DNA of 64,000 bases from Streptomyces durmitorensis (GCF_023498005.1 NZ_CP097289.1:6014001-6078000), one strand, 5' to 3'. Counted from the stretch's first letter, positions 44,489 to 53,338 are shown. Program-made: numbers and translations. Notes: generated by a model not told the origin, from the sequence alone.

Positions 44489-45655
44489 GTGACTCGCAAG
44501 ACGGTGCGCATCGCCATGAACGGTGTGACGGGACGGATGGGCTACCGACAGCACCTCGTCCGCTCACTGCTGGCCCTGCGCGAGCAGGGCGGACTGGCCC
44601 TGGGCGACGCCGAAGGCACGGTGCTGTGGCCCGAGCCGGTCCTGGTGGGCCGCAGAGAGAACGCCCTGCGTGAGATCGCGGAGCGCCACGGACTTGACGC
44701 CGAGAAGAGCGTCTCGACCGACCTGGACGCGGTCCTCGCCGACCCCACGATCGACATCTACTTCGACGCCCAGGTCACGTCCGCGCGCGAGGAGGCCATC
44801 AAGCGGGCCATCGCGGCGGGCAAGCACATTTACACGGAGAAGCCGTCCGCGACAGGCCTCGCGGGAGCCCTGGAACTGGCGAGCCTGGCCAAGGCGGCCG
44901 GCATCAAGCACGGCGTGGTCCAGGACAAGCTCTTTCTGCCGGGGCTCCTGAAGCTGAAGCGCCTGATCGAAGGCGGCTTCTTCGGCAAGATCCTCTCCAT
45001 CAGGGGCGAGTTCGGCTACTGGGTCTTCGAGGGCGACTGGCAGGACGCCCAGCGCCCCTCCTGGAACTACCGCGCGGAGGACGGCGGCGGCATCGTGGTC
45101 GACATGTTCCCGCACTGGGAGTATGTCCTGCACGAGCTGTTCGGCCGCGTACGCAGCGTCCAGGCGCTGGCCGCGACGCACGTACCGCAGCGCTGGGACG
45201 AGCAGAGCAAGCCCTACGACGCGACGGCGGACGACGCCGCGTACGGCATCTTCGAGCTCGAAGGCGGTGCGATCGCGCAGATCAACTCCTCCTGGACGGT
45301 CCGCGTGAACCGCGACGAGCTGGTCGAGTTCCAGGTGGACGGCACGGAGGGCTCCGCGGTCGCGGGCCTGCGCAACTGCCGGGTCCAGCACCGCAGTTCC
45401 ACCCCCAAGCCGGTCTGGAACCCGGACCTGCCCGTCACCCACTCCTTCCGTGAGCAGTGGCAGGAGATCCCCGACAACCAGGAGTTCGACAACGGCTTCA
45501 AGGCCCAGTGGGAGCTGTTCCTGCGGCACGTGTACGCGGACGCGCCTTACCACTGGGACCTGCACGCGGGCGCACGCGGCGTGCAGCTCGCGGAACTGGG
45601 CCTGAAGTCATCGGCCGAGGGCCGCCGCATCGAGGTGCCGGAGATCGCCCAGTGA
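44489..45655 (+). CDS. Gfo/Idh/MocA-family oxidoreductase
   Basis: The 388-aa NAD(P) oxidoreductase has an N-terminal Rossmann fold with an atypical GVTGRMGYRQ loop and the family motif EKPSA near residue 118 that carries the catalytic Lys. The C-terminal alpha/beta domain contains GGGIVVDMFPHWEYVLHELFG. Such enzymes oxidise sugars, inositols or their keto derivatives. It is first in a three-gene unit; its stop overlaps the next start (GTGA). The GTG start at 44489 has GGAGGGA upstream. The substrate is unknown. Confidence 0.88.
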   Translation: MTRKTVRIAMNGVTGRMGYRQHLVRSLLALREQGGLALGDAEGTVLWPEPVLVGRRENALREIAERHGLDAEKSVSTDLDAVLADPTIDIYFDAQVTSAREEAIKRAIAAGKHIYTEKPSATGLAGALELASLAKAAGIKHGVVQDKLFLPGLLKLKRLIEGGFFGKILSIRGEFGYWVFEGDWQDAQRPSWNYRAEDGGGIVVDMFPHWEYVLHELFGRVRSVQALAATHVPQRWDEQSKPYDATADDAAYGIFELEGGAIAQINSSWTVRVNRDELVEFQVDGTEGSAVAGLRNCRVQHRSSTPKPVWNPDLPVTHSFREQWQEIPDNQEFDNGFKAQWELFLRHVYADAPYHWDLHAGARGVQLAELGLKSSAEGRRIEVPEIAQ

Positions 45656-46812
45656 CGCTCCTGCTGCCGCGCGCGGACGGCACCACGCGCGCATACGAGC
45701 CCCGCCGGGCGCCCTCGCGAGTGGCACCCGCGGGCAGCTCCCCCCTCACCTCCCGCACGGTCTTCTCGGCGGCACACGTGGTGGCCGACCCTTACGCCGA
45801 CGTCTCCCCGGACTCCCCGGCGGCCGTCGACTGGGATGCGACCCTGGCCTTCCGCCGCCACCTGTGGGCGCAGGGCCTTGGCGTGGCCGAGGCGATGGAC
45901 ACGGCGCAGCGCGGAATGGGCCTGGACTGGAAGGGCGCGGCGGAACTGATCACGCGCTCCGCCGCGGAGGCGAGGTCGGTGGGCGGCACGATCGCCTGCG
46001 GCGCGGGCACGGACCAGCTGACGGAACCCGCCGACCTGCCGACGGTCCGCTCCGCGTACGAGGAGCAGCTGACCCTGGTCGAGTCGAGCGGCGCACAGGT
46101 GATCCTGATGGCGTCCAGGGCGCTCGCCTCGGCGGCGAAGTCGCCGGACGACTACCTGGAGACGTACGGACACCTCCTGCGCCAGGCGAGCGAGCCGGTG
46201 ATCCTGCACTGGCTCGGCCCGATGTTCGACCCGGCGCTCACCGGCTACTGGGGGAGCGATGACCTGGACGCGGCGACCGAGACCTTCCTGGAGGTCATCA
46301 CCGCGCACCCGGACAAGGTCGACGGCATCAAGATCTCCCTCCTCGACCCGGGGCGCGAGATCGCACTGCGCCGCCGCCTCCCGGACGGCGTCCGCTGCTA
46401 CACGGGCGACGACTTCAACTACCCCGAGCTGATCGCGGGCGACGACCAGGGCTTCAGCCACGCACTCCTGGGCATCTTCGACCCGCTGGCTCCGCTGGCG
46501 GCCCAGGCGGTGCGCGCGCTGGACACCGGCGACACCGAGGCGTTCCGCGCCTGCCTCGACCCGACGGTCGAACTCTCCCGCCACCTGTTCCAGCCCCCCA
46601 CCCGCTTCTACAAGACGGGTGTGGTCCTCCTGGCATGGCTGGCAGGCCACCAGACCCACTTCACCATGGTGGGCGGCCTCCAGTCGGCACGTTCGCTGCC
46701 GCACTTGGCCCGCGCCTACGAACTGGCGGACGGCCTCGGCCTGTTCCCGGACCCGCTCCTGGCGGAGACCCGCATGAAGTCCCTGCTCACCACGTACGGA
46801 GTCCAGCAATGA
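45652..46812 (+). CDS. DUF993 protein (dihydrodipicolinate synthase-like TIM barrel)
   Basis: The 386-aa protein belongs to the DUF993 family, a diverged relative of dihydrodipicolinate synthase-type Schiff-base aldolases. Supporting segments are FSAAHVVADPYAD near the start, GTDQL, EPVILHWLGPMFDP, VDGIKISLLD (with the candidate Schiff-base Lys) and VRCYTGDDFNYPELI. The reaction is not known; a retro-aldol or hydro-lyase step on a keto sugar acid is a reasonable guess. It overlaps both neighbours by 4 bases, so the three proteins must be made together. Confidence 0.82.
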   Translation: MTLLLPRADGTTRAYEPRRAPSRVAPAGSSPLTSRTVFSAAHVVADPYADVSPDSPAAVDWDATLAFRRHLWAQGLGVAEAMDTAQRGMGLDWKGAAELITRSAAEARSVGGTIACGAGTDQLTEPADLPTVRSAYEEQLTLVESSGAQVILMASRALASAAKSPDDYLETYGHLLRQASEPVILHWLGPMFDPALTGYWGSDDLDAATETFLEVITAHPDKVDGIKISLLDPGREIALRRRLPDGVRCYTGDDFNYPELIAGDDQGFSHALLGIFDPLAPLAAQAVRALDTGDTEAFRACLDPTVELSRHLFQPPTRFYKTGVVLLAWLAGHQTHFTMVGGLQSARSLPHLARAYELADGLGLFPDPLLAETRMKSLLTTYGVQQ

Positions 46813-47651
46813 GCGAGAGCGGGAGCGAGGCCCTGGCGCGCTTCTCCATCAATCAGATGACGGTGAAGCAGCTGTCACTTCCCGAACTAACCTCGGAATG
46901 CGTGAAGTTGGGCATCCCGGGGGTCGGCCTGTGGCGGGAGCCGGTCCAGTCCTACGGCCTGGAGCGGACCGCCAAGCTGATGCGCGACGCGGGCCTGACG
47001 GTCACCACGCTCTGCCGGGGCGGCTTCCTCACGGCGATCGACCCGCACGCGCGCGTGCGGGCCATCGACGACAACAAGGCGGCGATCGACGAGGCGGCGG
47101 CGCTGGGCACGGACACGCTGGTCCTGGTGTCCGGCGGCCTGCCGCCCGGCAGCAAGGACTTGCAGGGCGCACGCTCCCGGATCGCCGAAGCGCTCGCGGA
47201 GCTCGCCCCCTACGCGGCTTCCCGGGGTATCCGCCTGGCCATCGAACCCCTCCACCCCATGTTCGCGTCGGACCGCTGTGTGGTCTCCACGCTGGCCCAG
47301 GCCCTGGACCTGGCAGAGCGCTTCCCCTCTTCCGAGGTCGGGGTCTGCGTGGACACGTACCACGTGTGGTGGGACGACCAGGCGCCCGCGCAGATCGCCC
47401 GCGCGGGCCGGGGCGGACGCCTGCACGCCTTCCAACTGGCGGACTGGATCACTCCGTTGCCGGAGGGCGTCCTGAACGGGAGGGGCCAGCTGGGGGAGGG
47501 CTCGATCGACCTGCGGTCGTGGCGCGCCTTGGTGGAGGAGGCGGGCTACGGGGGCCCGATAGAGGTAGAACTCTTCAACGAGGCCCTGTGGTCAGGGGAC
47601 GGCAGAGAACTCCTATCAGCCACGGCCCAAAACTACGTACGCCACGCGTGA
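46809..47651 (+). CDS. Sugar phosphate isomerase/epimerase family protein in the DUF993 operon
   Basis: The 280-aa protein has the xylose isomerase-like TIM barrel: FSINQMTVKQLSLPELTSEC at the start, then metal-site candidates in LAIEPLHPMFAS, VGVCVDTYHVWWD, LHAFQLADW and IEVELFNEALW. It overlaps the DUF993 gene by 4 bases (ATGA). With the oxidoreductase and DUF993 it forms a likely three-step catabolic set under LacI control. Confidence 0.85.
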   Translation: MSESGSEALARFSINQMTVKQLSLPELTSECVKLGIPGVGLWREPVQSYGLERTAKLMRDAGLTVTTLCRGGFLTAIDPHARVRAIDDNKAAIDEAAALGTDTLVLVSGGLPPGSKDLQGARSRIAEALAELAPYAASRGIRLAIEPLHPMFASDRCVVSTLAQALDLAERFPSSEVGVCVDTYHVWWDDQAPAQIARAGRGGRLHAFQLADWITPLPEGVLNGRGQLGEGSIDLRSWRALVEEAGYGGPIEVELFNEALWSGDGRELLSATAQNYVRHA

Positions 47652-47997
47652 CCTAACTCTTCTCCCCCGGCACGGGCGGCTACCCGCCCCCTCTTGCCCG
47701 AACAGCCCTTCCCCACCCACCCGCCCGTAACCCCGCATCCGCCCATCGCCGAACAGGCCTTTCCCACCCACCCGCCCGATTGCCCCGTGGTGGCAGGGGG
47801 AGCGCGTTGAAGTGACAGGAGCGGGTGATCTGCGTGGGTGGGTGGTGCAGTGGATTGCGGCGGGAGGATCTGTGCTGTGGGGCTGGGTGTGGATGTGTTG
47901 CAACCCGGGTTACTGGCGTGGGTGGTTCGCACAGGTGGGGGTGGGGGAGCGTCGTCAAGGACGGGCCAGGCCCCGGCCGGGTAGGTCGGCCCTCACG
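47652..47997. other. Intergenic region with two 29-bp C-rich direct repeats
   Basis: No gene is evident. Copies at 47699-47727 and 47750-47778 share CGAACAG, then a C-rich stretch ending CCCACCCACCCGCCCG, 51 bp apart. They lie just after the DUF993 operon; on the minus strand they are G-rich. The rest shows nothing recognisable. Confidence 0.6.
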
Positions 47998-48636
47998 CAC
48001 TCGCAGTCGGCAGCGCTCGTGAGGGGACGGGCCGGTATGTCCGCCCGGAGCACGGTTCGCGGCGTTCCGGCAGCGCAGTAGCTCCGCGGTCACCGGACGA
48101 TAGCGAGGACGGACATACCGGCGCGGCCCCGCCCCGAAGGCCAAGTGGCGCCGCAGCACGAATGCGCCTGCTGTCGGCGGTGCACACGAGGGGACGTGGC
48201 GGTATGTCTGCCCGGAGCACGGTTCGCAGGACTCCCGTGCCGAAGTAGCTGCGCGGTCACCGGACGATGGCGAGGACGGACATACCGGCGCGGCCCCGTC
48301 CCGAAGGCTGAGTGGTGCCGCAGCACGCATGCGCCTGCAGTCGGCAGTGCACACGAGGGGGCGTGGCGGTATGTCTGCCCGGAGCACGGTTCCCTGCGCT
48401 CCGGCACCGCAGTAGCCCCGCGGTCACTGGACGATGGCGAGGACGGACATACCGGCGCGGCCCCGCCCTGAAGGCTGAGTGGTGCCGCAGCACGCATGCG
48501 CCTGCTGTCGGCAGTGCTCGTGAGGGGGCGTGGCGGTATGTCTGCCCGGAGCACGGTTCGCGGCGTTCCGGTGGCGAAGTAGCTGCGCGGTCACTGGACG
48601 ATGGCGAGGACGGACATACCGGCGCGGCCCCGCCCT
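47998..48636. repeat. Tandem array of a 167-bp repeat, about 3.8 copies
   Basis: GGTATGT recurs at 48034, 48201, 48368 and 48535, and GGACATACC at 48111, 48278, 48445 and 48612, all exactly 167 bp apart. A partial copy precedes the first. Each unit holds an inverted repeat (GGTATGTCYG and CGGACATACC, about 66 bases between) and a variable block of about 30 bp between GCACGGTT and CGGTCAC; the rest is nearly identical. Since 167 is not a multiple of 3 the array cannot encode a repeated protein. The array abuts the 3' end of the DUF937 gene. Confidence 0.9.
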
Positions 48637-48645
48637 CAAGACGGG

Positions 48646-49152
48646 TTACTTCCTCTTGCCGCCCAGGATCTGGCCCAGCAGGTCCCCAAGGCCCCCGCCC
48701 CCGCCCCCCGTCGGCTTCGACGCCGACGCACGCTTCGTCAGTACCGTCAGGAGCACCGGGATCAGCAGCTCGATCACCCGGGTCACGGAAGCCGCCGGCA
48801 GGCCCGTTTTCTTTGCCACCGCGTTCGCCACCGGCCTGCTCATCTTCGCCAGCACCCCGGACAGCATCCCGCCCGCCGCCAGCCCCCCGAACCCTCCGAA
48901 CCCGGCGATCCCCTGCGGAGGCGCCGCCTCTGCGAAGGCCTGTTGGACCTCCTCCGCCTCCGCCGGGTCCTCCGCCTTCTCCTGCAGGTTCCCCGAAAGC
49001 GCGGTCACCGTGGTGCCGACCACGTCCTGCGCCCCCGCGGCATCCGTGCCCAGAAGCCCCGCGATCTCCTGAAGCTTGTCGTCGCCGAGTTCGTCGAGTA
49101 CGTCCTTCTCCAGCGAGGTTCCGGGCGCAGTTTCGGAAGATTCTTCGCTCAT
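48646..49152 (-). CDS. DUF937 domain protein
   Basis: The 168-aa protein has an acidic N-terminus, a predicted helical DUF937 core with LQEIAGLLGTDAAGAQDVVG, a Gly-rich stretch (FGGFGGLAAGGMLSG), a hydrophobic segment ELLIPVLLTVLTKRA and a Gly-rich basic end. DUF937 relatives include YidB-like proteins of unknown role. It is monocistronic and transcribed away from recD2. The 167-bp repeats begin 10 bases after its stop. Confidence 0.8.
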   Translation of the reverse strand: MSEESSETAPGTSLEKDVLDELGDDKLQEIAGLLGTDAAGAQDVVGTTVTALSGNLQEKAEDPAEAEEVQQAFAEAAPPQGIAGFGGFGGLAAGGMLSGVLAKMSRPVANAVAKKTGLPAASVTRVIELLIPVLLTVLTKRASASKPTGGGGGGLGDLLGQILGGKRK

Positions 49153-49434
49153 GGGTTAAAAGCTACTTCTGCCCCACTTCGTCGGCACCCCGAAAACTCG
49201 TCGCCTTGCCCGTGCAACCCTTCCCGCCCGACGCGGGTCGTACTGTGCGTCGGGACTTCTGGGGGGAGATCTGGGGGGATCGCGGAGTACCGACAGGGGA
49301 GGGGAGACCCGAGGGGCCCGGTCGCAAGACCGGGCCCCTCGAAGCTGTCTCCACCCGCCTCCACTCACCTCCCCCCACCCCCGAGTTGTCCACAGGCTTC
49401 CCGCACTGTCAGCGCCGAGCGATAGCGTCGGCCC

Positions 49435-51828
49435 ATGTCGAGTCCAGCAGCAGCGACAGCGAAGACGGCAGCGACAGCAAAGACGGCGGCGACAGCCGCA
49501 GTGGTCGAGGGGGTCCTGGAACGGATCACGTACGCCAACGAGGAGAACGGGTACACCGTCGCCCGAGTGGACACCGGCCGAGGCGGCGGCGACCTCCTCA
49601 CCGTCGTCGGCGCGCTGCTGGGCGCCCAAGTGGGAGAGTCCCTCCGCATGGAGGGCCGCTGGGGCTCCCACGCCCAGTACGGCAAGCAGTTCACGGTGGA
49701 GAACTACACCACCATCCTCCCCGCCACCATCCAAGGCATCCGCCGCTACCTGGGCTCGGGCCTCATCAAGGGCATCGGCCCCGTCATGGCCGACCGCATC
49801 ACCACCCACTTCGGCGTGGACACCCTCGACATCATCGAGCAGGAGCCCAAGCGCCTCGTCGAGGTCCCCGGCCTGGGCCCCAAGCGCACCAAGATGATCG
49901 CCGCGGCCTGGGAGGAACAGAAGGCCATCAAGGAGGTGATGGTCTTCCTGCAGGGCGTCGGCGTCTCCACCTCCATCGCCGTCCGCATCTACAAGAAGTA
50001 CGCGGACGCCTCCATCTCCATAGTGAAGAACGAGCCCTACCGCCTGGCGGCCGACGTCTGGGGCATCGGCTTCCTCACCGCGGACCGCATCGCCCAGTCC
50101 GTCGGCATCCCCCACGACAGCCCCGAACGCGTCAAGGCCGGCCTGCAGTACGCACTCTCCCAGTCCACCGACCAGGGCAACTGCTACCTCCCGGAGGAGC
50201 GCCTCATCGCGGACGCGGTGAAGCTGCTCCAGGTGGACACGGGCCTGGTCATCGACTGCCTCGCCGAACTCGCGACGGAGGACGAAGGCGTCGTACGCGA
50301 GCGAGTCCCGGGCCCCACCAGCGGCCCCAACGCAGCCCCCGACGCCGGCCCCACCGGCGAAGAGGACGTCACCGCCGTCTACCTCGTCCCCTTCCACCGC
50401 GCGGAACTCTCCCTCTCCGCCCAGCTCCTGCGCCTCCTCAGAACCCCGGAAGACCGCATGCCCGCCTTCCAGGACGTCGCCTGGGACAAGGCCCTGGCCT
50501 GGCTGGCCACCCGCACCGGCGCCGACCTCGCCCCCGAGCAGGAGGCAGCGGTCAGGCTCGCCCTGACGCAGAAGGTCGCCGTCCTCACCGGAGGCCCCGG
50601 CTGCGGCAAGTCCTTCACGGTCCGTTCCATCGTGGAGCTGGCCCGCGCCAAGAAGGCCAAGGTCGTCCTGGCCGCCCCCACGGGCCGCGCAGCCAAACGC
50701 CTCGCCGAGCTCACCGGAGCCGAGGCCTCCACCGTCCACCGCCTCCTGGAGCTGAAGCCGGGAGGAGACGCCGCGTACGACAAGGACCGCCCGCTCGACG
50801 CCGACCTCGTCGTGGTCGACGAGGCGTCCATGCTGGACCTGCTCCTGGCCAACAAGCTGGTGAAGGCCGTCGCCCCCGGCGCCCACCTCCTGTTCGTCGG
50901 AGACGTGGACCAGCTGCCGAGCGTCGGCGCGGGCGAGGTCCTGCGCGACATGCTCAGCGAGCAGAGCCCCGTCCCCGCCGTCCGGCTCACCCACATCTTC
51001 CGCCAGGCCAAGCAGTCCGGCGTCGTCACGAACGCCCACCGCATCAACTCCGGGGTGCCGCCCATCACCCAGGGCCTCAGCGACTTCTTCCTCTTCGTGG
51101 AGGACGAGACCGAGGACGCGGGGCGGGTCACGGTGGACGTGGCCGCGCACCGCATCCCGGCGAAGTTCGGCCTCGACCCGCGCCGCGACGTCCAGGTGCT
51201 CGCCCCCATGCACCGCGGGCCCGCAGGCGCGGGGAACCTGAACGGCCTGCTCCAGCAGGCCATCACCCCCAGCAGGCCGGACGTACCGGAGAAGCGCTTC
51301 GGCGGCCGGGTGTTCCGCGTAGGCGACAAGGTCACCCAGATCCGCAACAACTACGAGAAGGGGCAGAACGGCGTCTTCAATGGCACCGTCGGAGTAGTCA
51401 CCTCGCTCGACTCCGACGAGCAGCGGCTCACGGTCCTTACGGACGAGGACGAGGAGATTCCGTACGACTTCGACGAACTGGACGAACTGGCCCATGCGTA
51501 CGCGGTCACCATCCACCGCTCCCAGGGCAGCGAGTATCCGGCGGTGGTGATCCCCGTGACCACGGGGGCATGGATGATGCTGCAACGAAATCTGCTCTAT
51601 ACGGCGGTCACGCGCGCCAAGAAGCTGGTCGTCCTCGTCGGTTCGCGCAAGGCTCTGGGACAAGCGGTGCGCACGGTCTCCGCGGGCAGACGCTGTACGG
51701 CCCTGGATTTCCGGCTCGCCGGAGGCCGTGGTTCCACACCAAGAGCAACCCCCGGATCGACCCCTGGATCCACCCCCGGATCGACCCCCGGATCCACCCC
51801 CCGAAATTTTGATCGATCAAACGAGTAG
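49435..51828 (+). CDS. recD2: RecD2-type ATP-dependent 5'-3' DNA helicase
   Basis: RecD2 is an SF1B helicase acting in DNA repair independently of RecBC. The 797-aa protein has an N-terminal OB-like region and helix-hairpin-helix tandem (about 110-200: GIGPVMADRI, VPGLGPKRTKMI), Walker A GGPGCGKSFTV near residue 387, Walker B VVDEASMLD near 461, and the C-terminal UvrD-like domain with YAVTIHRSQGSEYPAVV. An extra tail (ATPGSTPGSTPGS...) is encoded by a 12-bp tandem repeat and looks dispensable. The N-terminal Ala/Thr-Lys repeats are also low complexity. Confidence 0.92.
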   Translation: MSSPAAATAKTAATAKTAATAAVVEGVLERITYANEENGYTVARVDTGRGGGDLLTVVGALLGAQVGESLRMEGRWGSHAQYGKQFTVENYTTILPATIQGIRRYLGSGLIKGIGPVMADRITTHFGVDTLDIIEQEPKRLVEVPGLGPKRTKMIAAAWEEQKAIKEVMVFLQGVGVSTSIAVRIYKKYADASISIVKNEPYRLAADVWGIGFLTADRIAQSVGIPHDSPERVKAGLQYALSQSTDQGNCYLPEERLIADAVKLLQVDTGLVIDCLAELATEDEGVVRERVPGPTSGPNAAPDAGPTGEEDVTAVYLVPFHRAELSLSAQLLRLLRTPEDRMPAFQDVAWDKALAWLATRTGADLAPEQEAAVRLALTQKVAVLTGGPGCGKSFTVRSIVELARAKKAKVVLAAPTGRAAKRLAELTGAEASTVHRLLELKPGGDAAYDKDRPLDADLVVVDEASMLDLLLANKLVKAVAPGAHLLFVGDVDQLPSVGAGEVLRDMLSEQSPVPAVRLTHIFRQAKQSGVVTNAHRINSGVPPITQGLSDFFLFVEDETEDAGRVTVDVAAHRIPAKFGLDPRRDVQVLAPMHRGPAGAGNLNGLLQQAITPSRPDVPEKRFGGRVFRVGDKVTQIRNNYEKGQNGVFNGTVGVVTSLDSDEQRLTVLTDEDEEIPYDFDELDELAHAYAVTIHRSQGSEYPAVVIPVTTGAWMMLQRNLLYTAVTRAKKLVVLVGSRKALGQAVRTVSAGRRCTALDFRLAGGRGSTPRATPGSTPGSTPGSTPGSTPRNFDRSNE
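51747..51798 (+). repeat. 12-bp tandem repeat at the 3' end of recD2
   Basis: GGATC recurs at 51754, 51766, 51778 and 51790 with exact 12-bp period. Units alternate GGATCGACCCC and GGATCCACCCC, giving a 24-bp higher-order pattern. They encode Thr-Pro-Gly-Ser repeats. Confidence 0.8.
51808..51821. promoter_or_regulatory. TTTGATCGATCAAA palindrome overlapping the recD2 stop region
   Basis: This 14-bp perfect palindrome ends 5 bases before the recD2 stop codon and is AT-rich in a GC-rich setting. It could be an operator for the downstream citA promoter or part of termination. The binding factor is unknown. Confidence 0.4.
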
Positions 51829-51881
51829 GAAAGGTCACACACCACTTCCGCAACCGGGCACAGGGGGGCAGGATGAGTAAG

Positions 51882-51904
51882 TTGGCGGCACTCAGTGCCG
51901 CCAA
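51882..51904. promoter_or_regulatory. 23-bp perfect palindrome in the citA leader
   Basis: TTGGCGGCACT at 51882-51892 and AGTGCCGCCAA at 51894-51904 are perfect arms around a single C. As RNA it gives a stable hairpin; as DNA it is a strong candidate operator 106 bp before the citA start. It may also terminate recD2. Confidence 0.5.
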
Positions 51905-52009
51905 TAGGCCCAATGGTCGACCCCGAGTGCACTCTCCAGGGCCAAATGGGGGATGGTAGAGACAGTCAGGGCACCTCGAAGAAGAGGCACAACGTCGGTG
52001 AGGGATGAC

Positions 52010-53299
52010 GTGAGCGACAACTCTGTAGTACTGCGGTACGGCGATGGCGAGTACACCTACCCGGTGATCGATTCGACTGTCGGCGACAAGGGCTTCGACA
52101 TCGGGAAGCTCCGCGCCCAAACCGGTCTGGTGACCCTGGACAGCGGCTATGGCAACACCGCCGCCTATAAATCCGCCATCACCTACCTCGACGGCGAGCA
52201 GGGCATCCTGCGGTACCGCGGCTATCCGATCGAGCAGCTGGCCGAGCGCTCCACCTTCACCGAGGTGGCGTACCTGCTGATCAACGGCGAACTGCCGAAG
52301 GTCGACGAGCTCGCCAGCTTCAAGAACGAGATCACGCAGCACACGCTGCTGCACGAGGACGTCAAGCGGTTCTACGACGGCTTCCCGCGCGACGCCCACC
52401 CGATGGCGATGCTGTCGTCCGTGGTCAGCGCGCTGTCGACGTTCTACCAGGACAGCCACAACCCGTTCGACGAGGAGCAGCGCGACCTCTCGACGATCCG
52501 CCTGCTCGCCAAGCTTCCGACGATCGCGGCGTACGCCTACAAGAAGTCCGTGGGCCACCCGGTCGTCTACCCGCGCAACGACCTCGGCTACGTCGAGAAC
52601 TTCCTGCGCATGACCTTCTCGGTGCCGGCCGCCGAGTACGACCTGGACCCGGTCGTCGTCTCCGCGCTCGACAAGCTCCTGATCCTGCACGCGGACCACG
52701 AGCAGAACTGTTCGACCTCCACCGTGCGTCTGGTGGGCTCGTCGCAGGCGAACATGTTCGCCTCGATCTCCGCCGGCATCTCGGCCCTCTGGGGCCCGCT
52801 GCACGGTGGCGCCAACCAGTCCGTCCTGGAGATGCTCGAGGGCATCAAGCAGGACGGCGGCGACGTCGACAACTTCATCCGCAAGGTGAAGAACAAGGAA
52901 GACGGCGTGAAGCTCATGGGCTTCGGGCACCGCGTCTACAAGAACTTCGACCCCCGGGCGAAGATCATCAAGGCGGCGGCGCACGACGTCCTCTCGGCTC
53001 TCGGCAAGGACGACGAGCTGCTTGACATCGCGCTGAAGCTCGAAGAGCACGCGCTGGCCGACGACTACTTCGTCGAGCGCAAGCTCTACCCCAACGTGGA
53101 CTTCTACACGGGCCTCATCTACCGCGCGATGGGCTTCCCGACCGAGATGTTCACCGTGCTGTTCGCGCTCGGCCGTCTTCCGGGCTGGATCGCGCAGTGG
53201 CACGAGATGATCAAGGAGCCGGGATCCCGCATCGGGCGCCCGCGCCAGATCTACACCGGTGAGGTTCTCCGGGACTTCGTCCCGGTCGAGGGTCGCTGA
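52010..53299 (+). CDS. citA: Citrate synthase
   Basis: CitA condenses oxaloacetate and acetyl-CoA at the entry of the TCA cycle. The 429-aa protein is of the type II (Gram-negative-like) length with a beta-rich N-domain (YPVIDSTVGDKGFDIGKLR). The active site is complete: His in LHADHEQNCSTST (near 228), His in GFGHRVYKNFDPR (near 306) and Asp in PNVDFYTG (near 362). The GTG at 52010 follows GAGGGA; GTG at 51998 is the other plausible start, and an ATG at 51953 is less likely. Confidence 0.95.
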   Translation: MSDNSVVLRYGDGEYTYPVIDSTVGDKGFDIGKLRAQTGLVTLDSGYGNTAAYKSAITYLDGEQGILRYRGYPIEQLAERSTFTEVAYLLINGELPKVDELASFKNEITQHTLLHEDVKRFYDGFPRDAHPMAMLSSVVSALSTFYQDSHNPFDEEQRDLSTIRLLAKLPTIAAYAYKKSVGHPVVYPRNDLGYVENFLRMTFSVPAAEYDLDPVVVSALDKLLILHADHEQNCSTSTVRLVGSSQANMFASISAGISALWGPLHGGANQSVLEMLEGIKQDGGDVDNFIRKVKNKEDGVKLMGFGHRVYKNFDPRAKIIKAAAHDVLSALGKDDELLDIALKLEEHALADDYFVERKLYPNVDFYTGLIYRAMGFPTEMFTVLFALGRLPGWIAQWHEMIKEPGSRIGRPRQIYTGEVLRDFVPVEGR

Positions 53300-53338
53300 C
53301 CCGCACGCCGTAGGCGCGACAGAGCGCGCGCCAAGCGA

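Noticed and set aside
47998..48636. CRISPR array
   Set aside because: Units are contiguous 167-bp repeats without short direct repeats and unique spacers, and no cas genes are near.
47680..48640. Short minus-strand frames inside the 167-bp repeats (repeating MLRADIPPRPL)
   Set aside because: The period is not divisible by three, so the same peptide is read in shifting frames. They lack ribosome sites and start inside the repeat.
48312..51812. 1166-codon plus-strand frame across the 167-bp repeats, DUF937 gene and recD2
   Set aside because: It reads recD2 in a wrong frame as Arg/Pro/His-rich sequence and crosses an oppositely oriented gene.
51747..51821. Integration or attachment site at the recD2 end
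   Set aside because: The repeats are in frame with recD2 and no integrase or tRNA is present.
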